This document shows, one piece after another, positions 17,628 to 27,187 of a stretch of DNA of 36,278 nt. Position 1 is the first letter of the stretch, and each line of letters opens with the position of its first letter. The translations under genes were made by a program, and so were the position numbers. Source of the stretch: Zygnema cylindricum (taxonomy: Eukaryota; Streptophyta; Zygnematophyceae; Zygnematales; Zygnemataceae); contig JBBHKE010000280.1 in NCBI GenBank assembly GCA_037447655.1, forward strand, positions 1 through 36,278, written 5' to 3'. The notes beneath the pieces were generated by a model. The model had not been told where the DNA came from. It made no database searches and saw nothing but the letters and a program-made list of their open reading frames with translations.

Positions 17628-19092
17628 TCAAGAAGGATGATCGGCAAAGTAAGTCAAGTGGAAAGTGGGTTCGTCTTCCAATCCTCGGAGATGGCAAGGG
17701 GCCACATTGATCTGATTCTCTTTAATTCTTCGACCATCTTTCCCCTCCAAAGTCAGAACTCCCTTGTTTGAGACTTCCACCACTTTCAAAATCACCCGCA
17801 CGGCAGAAATATCAAGCGTGTCCTTCTTTTGTTGCATTCGATATACAAAGTCTCCCGGCATAAATTGTCGCTGTCTGGGCACATAATCCCTGTTTCCGGT
17901 GCTGGGAATACCACAATTAATCCCGGTGTTGTGCCGCCTGTAAAATCCCCATGGCGAGAAGCATCTCTCGGTGGAAGATTTTGGCACGACCGGCGATCAC
18001 TTTTTCGACAGTCCCCTTGTTATCCATGTTCGAGAGGACCACCGCTTGGGCCGAGGCAACACCAGGAAGAATGGGATGTCGTCCGAATAAAATGAAGTAA
18101 GGGCTATAGGAGTGTAGGGAAGCCAGTCTGCTGAATCTGTATCCCATGGAAATCCAAGGCACCCTTTTGTCCAATTCTCCCAAGTCCTCTTCAACGGCAT
18201 ATTTCTGTAGTGACCGCTTCACTGTCTGTACGCACCTTTCGGCCAAACACTCGGCTTGAGGGTAGTCGCGACTGGTAAGTCGATGGTCGATGAGGCATTT
18301 CTCCAAAAGATTTGTAAATTCTTTGGCGAATTCTGATCCTTGGTCTGTCAAAACCTCTGCTGGCACTCCAAATTGTGTCAGGACCCTTTGCAAGAAAGCG
18401 TCGCCGATGGACTTGGACTCCTTTCGGGGCAGAACCACAAGCTCTATCTATTTTGAGAAATGTTCAATCATAACCAAGACGAAACGATTCCCACGTCTGT
18501 TGGTCGGAAGAGGTCCCAAAAGATCCAAAGACCACCGATAAAACATCCCCCGGATAGGAAGAGAATGCAGCTCAGTCCCGCCATTTTTGTCAAAGGAGGC
18601 CTTAACTCGATCGCAAGGAGAGCAAGTCTGTACAATTCGGTTGACTTGGGCCCGCAACCCGTGCCACCAATAAGAACGTGTAACTAGGGAAATGGTCCGC
18701 TTCTGCCCGAAGTGTCCACATTGCTTATGGAGATTAGTAATCAGTGTTTCTCGATCTGATGGAGGAGGAACCACTTTCCTCGTACCGTCTAACCATTTCA
18801 TGAGGAGAACACCTCGGTCCCATTTATACGCCGCCATCCGGGTCTTAACTCGAGACAATTGAACTCCAGCCAAATGGGGAAGAGGCGATCCCTGCTGGAT
18901 GGATTGGAGAGCCTCGGAGTCGTTCCAGATGTCTTTCCGTCCGGCTCCAATGGGTGCCTGCCCCTCAACATCTGCTGCAAAGGTGGACAGTGCCCCCCCA
19001 GATGGAGGAAGCCAAATTAAGGCGGAGGATGCTCGAATGAGTCCCAAACTGATTTCCGGGTCTTCGTCATGTCGAGCTCCGGTGGAATCCAA
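17628..19092 (-). pseudogene. Ty3/gypsy integrase (zinc domain, catalytic core, C-terminal tail)
   Basis: The frame 19092-18448 has the HHCC zinc domain (H122, H127, C157, C160) followed by the core start WSLDLLGPLP with the first catalytic Asp (residue 190). It stops at a TAG (18448-18450) where FSKWIE is usual, so Trp became stop. The same frame continues: LTDQGSEFA with the second Asp and DYPQAECLAERCVQT with the catalytic Glu, at D-x34-E spacing, so the DDE triad is complete. A later frame (17987-17628) gives PGDFVYRMQQ, then VEVSNKGVLTLEGKDG and APCHL, a post-core tail as in other plant-type gypsy integrases. I see no clear chromodomain. The enzyme joins cDNA ends to the target. Confidence 0.9.
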
Positions 19093-19149
19093 TGTAGAAG
19101 GATTAGGGTTTCGACTAAGTCCGTCGGCATTCCCATGGATTTCCCCTGT

Positions 19150-19533
19150 CGGGTGGACAATGTTGAAATCATATTCCTACAGGATAAGCACCCATCTGGC
19201 GAGTTTGCCAGTCAACTTACTATTTTCCATGATCCATTTCAGGGGTTGGTGGTCGGTTATCAGTGTGAAAGGGACCCCGTACAAATAAGGCTTGAAATGC
19301 TGGATGTCCCACACAGCTGCCAAAAGCTCCCCATGGTAACTGTTATAGTTCCCCTCAGCTCGGTTGTTGCTCCTACTGGCATAAGCAACCACATACTCGG
19401 CTCCGGCGTCGTCAACTTGTGCCAAAACCGCTCCCAATCCAAACCTGCTCCAATCAGTGTAAAGAAGGAAAGGTCTTTGGTGATCAGGCATCCGAAGCAC
19501 TGGGTGCTGCTTCAGGGCATTTTTCAAGAACTG
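19150..19533 (-). pseudogene. Ty3/gypsy RNase H
   Basis: The frame 19527-19177 carries all three main catalytic acids: LLYTDWS (Asp 25), YHGELLA (Glu 67) and LITDHQPL (Asp 92), with the usual GLGAVLAQ, AYASRSNN and LTGKLARW motifs between and after. The end of this domain runs on through HPTGEIHGNADGLSR in the same frame after a TAG at 19177. It follows the reverse transcriptase thumb and connection directly. It would remove RNA from the RNA-DNA hybrid. Confidence 0.92.
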
Positions 19534-20427
19534 GAAAACGATCTGCTATTCCTCGGCCCACAGCCATTCTTGATATTCTGCAATAGCTTTTTTAGGGGCT
19601 GGGCATGACTACTGAACTCAGGAATAAACCTGCGATAGTAGTTGGCCAGGCCGAGAAAGGTGCGCAAGGCAGAAATGTCCTGCGGAGGAGGAAGAGCGTC
19701 AAGGGCTGCAACCTTAACCATATGGGGACCCACCGTCCCGAAGTCACCTCATGTCTAAGGCAAATAATTTTCTGCAGCCCAAAAAAACCCTTGCCCGGGT
19801 GACATTTCAAGCCCGCTGCTTGAAGGGCCCGGAGAACGATCTGGATATGCTCTAGGTGTTCTTCAAAGGTCGTGGAGAATATTATCACATCGTCGATGTA
19901 GCACCGAGCACAATCGATTCCTCGGAGCGCTTCGTCCATGGCCGTTGGAACTTGGCTGGTGCATTCTTCAGTCCAAAGGGCATATAAATCCACTCATAAA
20001 GTCTAGATCTGACCCAGAATGTCGTTCTCTCCTGGTGTTTTAGTTCCATGGCAATCTGGTGGAATCCATTCTTCATATCCAGTGTGGAGAAGATGGTGGC
20101 TCCGGTAAGAGATTCAAAAATCTCTTCCGGGGTTGGCATTCGATAACGGTCAAGAATGGTGGCCGTGTTCAGCATGTAGTAATCCCCACACATTCGGAAA
20201 TCTACAGTTTTCCCAGATGAATCCTTCTTAGGAGGGAGAACTGTGGAGGAAGCAAACCCATGGAGTCCCGTGCTTTCCTGAACCAACGCGGCATCTACGA
20301 AAGTTTGGACCTTTGCGGTGATAAACTCCTTCTCCTTGAAGCTGAGAGGATACTGTTTGTGCCAAACACTTGCGGTTTCGTCGATCAAATCAAAACAAAA
20401 AGGGGGTTCCTTTGTATATTCCGACAT
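19534..20427 (-). pseudogene. Ty3/gypsy reverse transcriptase
   Basis: The frame 20427-19885 has the PxxY-like N-terminus, FRMCGDYYMLN, the first catalytic Asp in FSTLDMKNGFHQI (Asp 117) and YMPFGLKNAPAKFQ. After a frameshift near 19950 the next frame has CYIDDVIIFS, the intact Y-x-D-D box, then the fingers-to-connection motifs HPGKGFFG and, in a further frame, FLGLANYYRRFIPEFS. So the polymerase centre is chemically complete but the chain needs at least two frame changes. The domain follows the methyltransferase after a linker of about 110 codons. Confidence 0.93.
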
Positions 20428-20476
20428 CTGTTTCTGACCAAGAGAAAACCTGATTGTTCTTGGCCAAGAGTTCCGT

Positions 20477-20819
20477 TTAGCTATTCTTTATGCTAGGGTC
20501 TAGCTGCTCCCCCAGAGTCCAGTCCATCTTTCTCGGCTCAACTGCAGCCCAGGCTTCCGGTGGTCTCCCCAAGAGATTGATGTAAAATTCTAGCCGAATC
20601 TGTGGATCCACCTCTACTCCTCCGGATAATACTTTACTGCTAACAACTTTCGTTAAGCTGTCCTTTTCTGAACTACCGTTCCCCCCCATTGAACGAACTC
20701 TTGGGTGTAGAATTTTTCTCCTCTGTCTCCCCCCCTCAAGCCGCAAAGTGGCTCGCATAGATAACAATTTTGGAGCTTGAAGGTAACTTCTGCGGGAATC
20801 TGGAGAATGGAGACTGGAA
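20477..20819 (-). pseudogene. Linker between the methyltransferase and reverse transcriptase of block A
   Basis: It is in frame with methyltransferase motif X. It carries a basic, Ser/Arg-rich stretch followed by a conserved-looking part (FYINLLGRPPEAWAAVEP...MDWTLGEQLDP). I do not recognise a domain. It may hold a protease site or the N-terminal extension of the reverse transcriptase; it ends at a stop at 20477, some 50 bp before the reverse transcriptase frame. Confidence 0.55.
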
Positions 20820-21941
20820 TATGCAAGAGCATGTTTGTTAACCCATGTAATAGCATTTAAATCCATGATCTACCCGATTAAGCTGCACCTTTGCAGGTCT
20901 GAAATACCTGGTGCAGCCGTGGTTCCCGGATGGAATCCCATGGCTTGTTCTCGTTCCGAAATTGTTGGTGTCGTCCAAATTACTACCTTGCTGTCAAAAA
21001 TCATCCCAGCTGCTCCTTTTTCTGTAGGCGTGACTGTGAGGAAAAGAGACCAACGTGGGGAGGGCTCGGCGAGGAGATCCGGTTGTGTTGCATCTGAAGA
21101 AAGGAGGACAATCCGGTTTGGTTACAGGTGTGGCTATTCTCCCTTCCCCAAGTATTTGCTGTACTAAAGTCTGAGGTTTGGGGGTCTGTTTCTCCAACAG
21201 TTGCCAGAGGATTGGAAGAGGGGTCATATTGGTCCAATATGCACGGAGTCTGTGTGCTCGAGATCCCATCTGAGCAGCGTCAAAAACCAAAGGAGCTCCC
21301 AAAGTCCGGGTTACTTGTTTCCAGCTGTCTGCAACCTGTTTTCGTTTATCATCCCCCGGGTGGACATTCTCCAGTATGTACCCCACTGGTGTGTCCTGGA
21401 GCTGCTGAATCCACGATATTAATGTAATCATTTGGTATAAGGTACCACTCTTGGGGTTTTGATGCCTTTTTCCTTGTCTTGCGAGGGAGTATCCTTGACA
21501 AGGCCTTCCCGCCACAACCAAATCTATTCTGCCCATACTTGCTAAATGGTGTGCCATAATGTTATCCACGTTCTGGGGAAGACCATGGTGAGCTTTGGAA
21601 ATGGAAGACACTGGAAGCTGCTGAGGATATAGGCGGTGTAGCTGATGAAAGCGATGTTTAGTGACAGCTCGTGTTTTCGTTGAAATCTCCACTGCTGTAT
21701 ATGACTCTACCCGATATCCTGCTTTCAAAATTACTTTGAGATCAGAACTGATTCTTAAAAATAAAGATAAAATCTGAAGTCCGGTGTCGGGGATTGTGAA
21801 TGACACCACTTGTCGATTGAAGTCCTCGTTACCTGTCTTGGTTGGGAAAACATCTGACCATGTTGTCGAATTTGTTTTCGGTAATAATAACAAGGCCAAG
21901 AATGCCTGATCTACTCTCCGCCGGAGTTTTGTTACCTGCAA
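20820..21941 (-). pseudogene. Cytosine-5 DNA methyltransferase domain in the gypsy pol
   Basis: The 315-codon frame has C5-methyltransferase motifs in order: a motif I-like LSLFLRISSD (residues 58-67), AVEIS (motif II, Glu 85), DLVVAGRPCQGYS (motif IV, catalytic Cys 148), LENV (motif VI, Glu 191), GSRAHRLRAYWTN (motif VIII) and a short target-recognition region with GRIA at 267-270. After a one-base frameshift in a T run near 20996-21000 the next frame gives MGFHPGTTAAPGIS (motif IX) and, after a TAG at 20870-20872, IMDLNAITW (motif X). The whole catalytic fold is thus represented. The order GRIA ... MGF ... S-L-I-G-x-x-M resembles the DNMT3/DRM group more than DNMT1; that placement is an inference. 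Motif I lacks its usual glycines. Protease lies just upstream in pol and reverse transcriptase downstream. Confidence 0.9.
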
Positions 21942-21959
21942 TAATATATTTGTGTATTC

Positions 21960-22735
21960 CCTTTCCCACCGCTTAGAAATCGGGAATTGCTAGATGTCCT
22001 CTGCGATATCCGTAGAACTATCAAACAGTTTCGCCGAAGAGGATGTAGAATACACTGGGTAACAGCCAGAAATAGGAACATTTGTTTTTCCTCGGTTCCA
22101 TAAATCCAAAGGAACCACCACTTTGGTTCCTTTGGGATTTCGAGGGTCCCCAACGGTGCATTGTTCCTTCGGACACTTAAACTCATATTCATTTGGGTCC
22201 ATGTAGCCATCCCCAACAAGATTTCAAACTGATTCCCTTCCACCACTAAGAAAGGAAGTGCAATTTTCACCTTCTGCCCAGCATCATCGGAGAATTCAAT
22301 GTTCATAGCTTTGATGATTCCATGGACTGGCTGGCTGCCGCTGCTTACCATGCTTAAGCAGATATTACTCAAGCAGATTTGAGGTCTCAGTTCCTTCGAC
22401 ATTTTCTGCAATGCTGTAGTGGTGATAAGGTTTCGAAGTGCTCCGGTGTCGACCACAGCGTCTTGGAACCCGCCGTACCCATTAAGTTTGAAGTTGCCCG
22501 TCCGGTTCAAAATGAGCGCTACGGACAAAGTTTTGTTGTCCCTATCCACCATAGGGGTTTTAGGCCTTGCAGACAAATATACCGCCGTGGGTGGTGTCGC
22601 CCGGTCGACTTTGTCCTTTCCAGAAGGAATTTCTTCTCCCAAGGCCTGAATGAGGATATCTTCGGGCAGATTATGGGAGGAAGCGAGGGTCTTGACATGA
22701 GTCAAGGCATATGGCATATGGTGCCTGACTAGCAT
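21960..22735 (-). pseudogene. Ty3/gypsy aspartic protease, block A
   Basis: The frame 22735-21932 has the retropepsin active site DAVVDTGALRNLIT (DTG at residues 96-98) preceded by the beta-strand segment GNFKLNGYGG, and the conserved FEILLGMATW (residues 170-179), the hydrophobic-hydrophobic-G motif of retropepsins. After residue 190 or so the homologous sequence (KEQCTVGDP...LDLWNRGKTN) moves to another frame, so a frameshift lies near 22160-22170. The chain then leads into the methyltransferase through FPISKRWEREY and the VTKLRRRVDQAF segment. It would release the methyltransferase and other pol enzymes. Confidence 0.88.
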
Positions 22736-23289
22736 GACATCAAGCTTTCAGGAAGGGAGTAGGGCTCTCATGGATAAAGCCGGTGAATCTGGTTCTCGTT
22801 CTAGTTCGTTCCCCTCCTTATCATCACTTTCAGAACAGGAATCGGGCATTGCTGGAGTTTTGGGTGCCTCCTCGTCCAGAGTTCGGCCATGAACCGCTCA
22901 AACCAATCCTGAGTGCTCTGTTTGTCCTCTTCCAGTGATTTCTTCTCCTGCGGTAGTTTCTCGCTCTTGTAATTTTTGAAACCGGGAGGCAGTTTAGGTT
23001 TAGGAGGAAGAGGAGGAGGTTGAGTGGGCTTGATCCTAAGACCTGTGTCATTCTTCAGCACTACTGCCCGGGGCGTGAAAGATAAAGGCTTGGTGGCCTT
23101 CCTGTTGTGGTCCTTCTTGCTCATTTTCTGCCTGTCTCTCCTCTAATAAGAGGTTGAGGAGTGGAGTTGTCTACGACCATCTCCTACTCCCACATTCCAC
23201 GCTCCGTGAAGAAAACTGCTTGCATGGTGGGCATTTGGGGGTTCTAAATCCCAGCCCATCAAATCATCTTCGTTAGCACCCGCTGTGCT
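22736..23289 (-). pseudogene. Gag-to-protease linker, block A
   Basis: The frame 23124-22801 holds a Pro/Lys-rich stretch (PPLPPKPKLPPGFKNYKSEK) and a charged helix-like segment with KSLEEDKQSTQDWFERFMAE. Block B has the counterpart at 28443-28105. I assign no function. It sits between the second zinc knuckle and protease. Confidence 0.6.
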
Positions 23290-24202
23290 TTAAAACTCAA
23301 GCTCCGCTAGCTTTTGTAATAACTCTTGCATCTGTCTGTGGAGTTGTTGCACTGCTGTAAGAGGAGCTGGCCGGGAAATCGATCCCAAACGAAGTGCAGC
23401 CAATTCTACAACCATGGTAGCCATGTGTTGACTCTGCTGTTGGATTATTATCTCCGGTGTGAGTCTTGCTGGAGCAACCGTTGTTTGTTCCGGAGTTTCT
23501 GGTGTAGGCAGCACTGGGTGCCCCCAATGGTAAAGGGGTTGTAGGGGAAGAGGGTTAACGGCAGTCTCTCCTCCTCCTGTGAATAGAGCGAATTGCATCA
23601 TTTCCTTCGGTATCCAGTTCTTCCGGAAACATTGCCCTTCCTTGTGCCCCATAAAACCACAAGCCTCGCACTTGTGACCCTCGGTGGTATACCTGCTTCG
23701 AATCTCGTTGGAGATCTGAGCATCGTCAAACTTTGGCAGTTTGATCTGCCGCAGTTGAGACTGAACATTTTTCAAGTTTCGCTGCGGGGAGTGGGGCGGT
23801 AATAGTCCTTTGTGACCGGTGTTCTCTCCCCCCCCCATCTCCTTTGAGTCTTTCATGCTGCTTCTTCTGGCTCCTTTCAGAACGCTCTACTTCCCATTCT
23901 TTCAGCCGGAGGGCTAGCTCAGGTTTGAGTTTCCTGCTGCAGCGTTTCCATCCATGTCGCGGTTGTTGGCAATTTAGGTAATTGTACAATATTACCCGTT
24001 CGTCTGGCCCCATTGCGGGTTCGCGTCCGCTGTCCGCAACTTTTTTCATTTTAAGCTTCCGCAAAGCTTGAAGTTCCGCTTGTTCATCCCCACTTAAGGA
24101 AGTTTTCCCGGCGAATCCTGCAAAATTCGCTCTTGCCTTGTCGGTCACGGCCTTTTCCCTCGCCTCATTGTGAACGAAGTGGTCGTATAACTTCATGGCC
24201 AC
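23290..24202 (-). pseudogene. Gag nucleocapsid part of block A with two zinc knuckles
   Basis: Two knuckle sites lie about 80-90 codons apart. The first (around 23935-23980) reads YLNCQQPRHGWKRC: the C-x2-C-x4-H-x4-C pattern with the first Cys changed to Tyr (block B keeps Cys). The second (around 23630-23675) reads CEACGFMGHKEGQC, fully intact. Between them is a basic Arg/Lys/Glu-rich segment. After the second knuckle a Gln-rich coil-like region (IIIQQQSQHMATMVVELAAL) may mediate assembly. Nucleocapsid knuckles bind the element's RNA. Most gypsy gags have one, so two are notable. Confidence 0.8.
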
Positions 24203-24920
24203 CAGTGAGATGTCCTTGGCAGAGGGGATTTATGTCTTGGATTGCTTGTCCTGCAATCCAGTTATCCAAGGCAGTCTGCCATGTCGGTCTGCAGAAATTA
24301 GGGACAGCAATGAAATACTTTGTGGCCATTGTAAGAAGATCCATGGTTGACAGCTTAGTTTTCTGGCACAGGCTCGACAGACGGTTGAAGAGATTCTGGG
24401 GAGTCTCGTTCTTCAAGCATCGGAATTCCGTGAATTCCTTGATTGCCGATTCGTTCCTCTCGGTGTAGAGGAGTCGCCAGATATTCAGAAGGGTGGTGCA
24501 AGGGGTGGGATTCGCCACCCTGCGTGTTGCTGCCCGAGCTGCCTGAATAGATTGTTGCTGGTTAACATAGGCCCTTCGTTGAGCCTAGAGCTTCATATCA
24601 TCGATGAATGTGGCTGTCACAGGGGTGGCCGCCGGTGCAGCCAAGTCAACCTCCGCTTGTAAAACGGCCGCATCAAGAGCTGGATCAGATATCTTGATGC
24701 TACGAGCCATCAAAAGAGGTTGACGCTCCTTATAGTCTGCCAACGCCCCTCCAGAGAGGTAGTTGACCATCACAGGAAAGAGGGTCGTCTCGAAGTCATC
24801 CGGCATCGCTCCTCCCCTGTACTTATTGATTTCTGATTGGGTGAACGATTTCCACAACAACTCGAAATCTGAGAAAGCGATCCCCGAGCTGTCCCCTGTA
24901 AATATTCGAATATTCCCCAT
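24165..24920 (-). pseudogene. Gag core (capsid-like) of block A
   Basis: The frames 24920-24585 and 24518-24165 are one protein interrupted by a TAG. The conserved run is IRIFTGDSSGIAFSDF, WKSFTQSEIN, LSGGALADYKERQPLL, then TTLLNIWRLLYTERNESAIKEF, FRCLKNETPQNLFNRLSSLC and ATKYFIAVPNF. The helical capsid-type layout and the L-F-x-R-L and E-S-A-I-K-E-F patterns resemble gypsy gag capsids. Block B has the same order. It would form the virus-like particle shell. Confidence 0.75.
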
Positions 24921-26475
24921 TTGTTTCTCCTCTTCCGCTGATTGGGTGAAATGAGAAAAAGAAATGCCGGTGGGACTGACGAACTGTGCTCGCGAAGTGA
25001 CCCCTTTGTCTTCTTCTTTAGGACCGAGACCGCCTTCTCCTCCGGTAGGAGGTGCTGCTCTGCGCGGTGGGGATACTCCTCCCGCCGCGGAAGTACTTAA
25101 CCCTGAAAGGATGGCTGGAGGAAGTGTATTCCTCTCGAGAAGAACTCTGGCCTCCTGGGTACAGATGGTGGGCGCGTCTGAAGACTTGTCTGGCCTGGTG
25201 TCGCAGAAGGAAGGGCCCCCTCCCCTTCGTCCACTCCTCGATAACCACGGGAATACCTTTCGTCCCTAAGAACTTCCTCCTCTGAAGGGATGTGGATCCG
25301 AGGTCTGTTCAAAGGTTGATCTCGGGGCAAGGATGGAGAAGAAGACGACGAAGGCCAGTTTTGAGGAGAAGGAGTTCCTTTCCGGAAAGGGGTCTAATTC
25401 CGGGACCGTCTCCGGGAAGTTTCAGGCGGTGGAGTTCGGGAGCTGGAGGATGGGGAACGCCGATGAGGAGGAGAATAGACGTCTTACTTGTAGGGTAAAT
25501 TCAGAGGACTTGGTGACCCACGGTCTGCTCCAGTAAGGGAAACAGAAGGTGAGGGAGAGGAGATGGGATTGTCCCGGGGTTCTGCTGCCGGATCTTGGGA
25601 GAGAAAGGCAGGAGGAGGAGGAGGATCCGGGGAAAGTCTGGGAGGAGGCGAAGGAGGAGTAGAAGGTCTCAAGGGTATTTGAATTCTTTCGTCCGGTCGC
25701 AACTCCACTAAGGCCTCAACAGCTTCAATGACCTCCACCGAAACAAAAGTAGGCTCTCCCCGTGGAGCTGTTGCGAATTCAGACAGTGAATCTGCACCCA
25801 AACCCCCAATATTAGGTCTCGTGTTTGCCCCCTCTTTCCGCTGAAGAGGAGGTTCCTGACCAGTTTCCGAGGTAGGAGCCTGGGGTTGAGCTCCGGACGG
25901 GGGCTGCGCAACTGGTGTTTGAGGAATCCGCCCACTGAGGATCCCACTTGACCTCCGCCGAGCTTCTCGGATGAGGTTCAATTCCTGCTCCCACAACTTT
26001 CTCCGTTCTTCCTCCAAAGCCTCCCAATCTACAGTGACGAGGCCAGCCCCCGCCGTAGCCTGGCCCTGGGATGTCAAAATTCCCACTAGTTCCTTTGCCC
26101 TTTCCACTACTCCTGTCAAATCAGCTATGAAATTCTATGGGCTCCATTGCCACTCAGAATTCGCACGTCCAAAGGAAGCTAATCTAGATAGTGCCGACTC
26201 CAAGTTAATATAAACCCAAATGCGGACAACTCTTCTGGTATGGTTTACGGAACCTCTGGGTCAGTTGGTTCGGGTCGCCCGAACCTTCCGGCGGGGCAAA
26301 CACGGGGTTCCCTAAGAGAAGGTCTCTCGGTGGAGACTGACGACGGGGTTGCGGAAGTTTCTTCCTTTTGGAGAGGTGCAAATCTACCCTTACTATCCCG
26401 ATGATCAAACTTCTTCCCCCTCACTAGCTCTCGAGCCCCTCTTTTGCTGTCACCTGCTCCCCTACGAGACCTCGG
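24921..26475 (-). pseudogene. Pro/Ser/Arg-rich gag N-terminal extension of block A, 5'-truncated
   Basis: The best frame is 26119-25484: a short coiled-coil-like stretch (ALEEERRKLWEQELNLIREARRR), then a Pro-rich tail with PLRPSTPPSPPPRLSPDPPPP. Further frames down to 24921 are Arg/Pro-rich. The upstream part begins with FDHRDSKGRFAP and RSRRGAGDSKRG, aligned with FDHRDTMGRFAP and RSRAGEGTSQRR in block B. It stops abruptly near 26480, where block B's methyltransferase begins. About 350 codons of block B's extension have no counterpart in A. Confidence 0.65.
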
Positions 26476-26489
26476 AGAATGGGAAGCGG

Positions 26490-27180
26490 TCTAGTTTTGT
26501 CACAGGGGTGGCCATTCTTCCTTCTCTAAGTACTTGCTGCACAGAATTCTGCGGTTCGGGGATTTGCTTGTCCAACAGATGCCGGAGGACAGGAAGCAAA
26601 ATCATATTGGTCGAATATGCTCGGACTCTGTGCGCTCGTGATCCCCTTTAGGCGGCGTCGAAAACCAAGGGAGCTCCTAGAATTCGGGTTGCCTGATTCT
26701 AGTTGTTGGCAACTTGTTTCCGTTGATCATCTATCGGGTGGACATTCTCCAAAACGAACCCCACCGGTGTGTTCTGGAGTTGTTCAATCCACGAGATTAA
26801 TTCGATCATCCGATAAAATGTTTGACTTCTGCAGTCTTGATGTCCTCCTCCTTGTCCTGCTAGGGAGTATCCCTGACAAGGACATCTTGCCAACACCAAA
26901 TCTACTCTTCCCACACTGGCAAGATGTGGTACAATGATGTTATCGGCATTTTGAGGAAGGCTCCGGTGAGCTTTGGAAATGGAGGACACTGGAAGCTATT
27001 GAAGATTTAGGTGGTGAAGTTGCTGGAGGCGGTGTTTGCTGACAGCTTATGCTTCGGGTGATATTTCCACGGCTGTATATGATTCCACGCGATATCGTGT
27101 TTTCAAAAAAGCTTCCAAATCGGAAATTATTCTGGAAAACAGAGATAAAATTCGGAGCCCAGACTCAGGGACTGTCAATT
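26490..27180 (-). pseudogene. Truncated cytosine-5 DNA methyltransferase, block B
   Basis: Translated by frame-hopping, it gives LRILSLFSRIISDL (motif I region), VESYTAVEIS (motif II), CPCQGYSLAGQG (motif IV with the PCQ catalytic Cys), VLENVHP (motif VI) and GSRAHRVRAY (motif VIII), and ends around GRMATPVTKLD. Motifs IX and X are lost at the junction with block A. Stops occur near motif II (EISPEA-stop), after LHHLNLQ, and between VANN and the next segment. The frame 26989-26699 contains motif IV to VI. It is a dead fragment, useful to confirm that the gene sits between protease and reverse transcriptase in this family. Confidence 0.85.
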
Positions 27181-27187
27181 ACACCAC

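Larger units (their letters stand above)
17409..26480 (-). mobile_element. Block A: Ty3/gypsy retrotransposon with a DNA methyltransferase in pol
   Basis: Read on the minus strand, the order is gag (N-terminus cut), two zinc knuckles, protease, cytosine-5 DNA methyltransferase, reverse transcriptase, RNase H, integrase, polypurine tract. Reverse transcriptase before integrase, with the sequence motifs listed below, makes it Ty3/gypsy. Catalytic residues of protease, reverse transcriptase, RNase H and integrase are kept, but frameshifts and stops break the polyprotein. The 5' end is missing: block A starts mid-gag at its join to block B. The 3' LTR is almost wholly missing at the minisatellite boundary. 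Confidence 0.9.

Noticed and set aside
17516-20496. Plus-strand open frames opposite the gypsy pol
   Set aside because: All are shadows of the minus-strand integrase, RNase H and reverse transcriptase, which have clear catalytic motifs.
20820-21941. Bacterial restriction-modification methyltransferase or contamination
   Set aside because: The gene is flanked in order by retropepsin and Ty3 reverse transcriptase, is repeated in block B in the same position, and has no neighbouring endonuclease.
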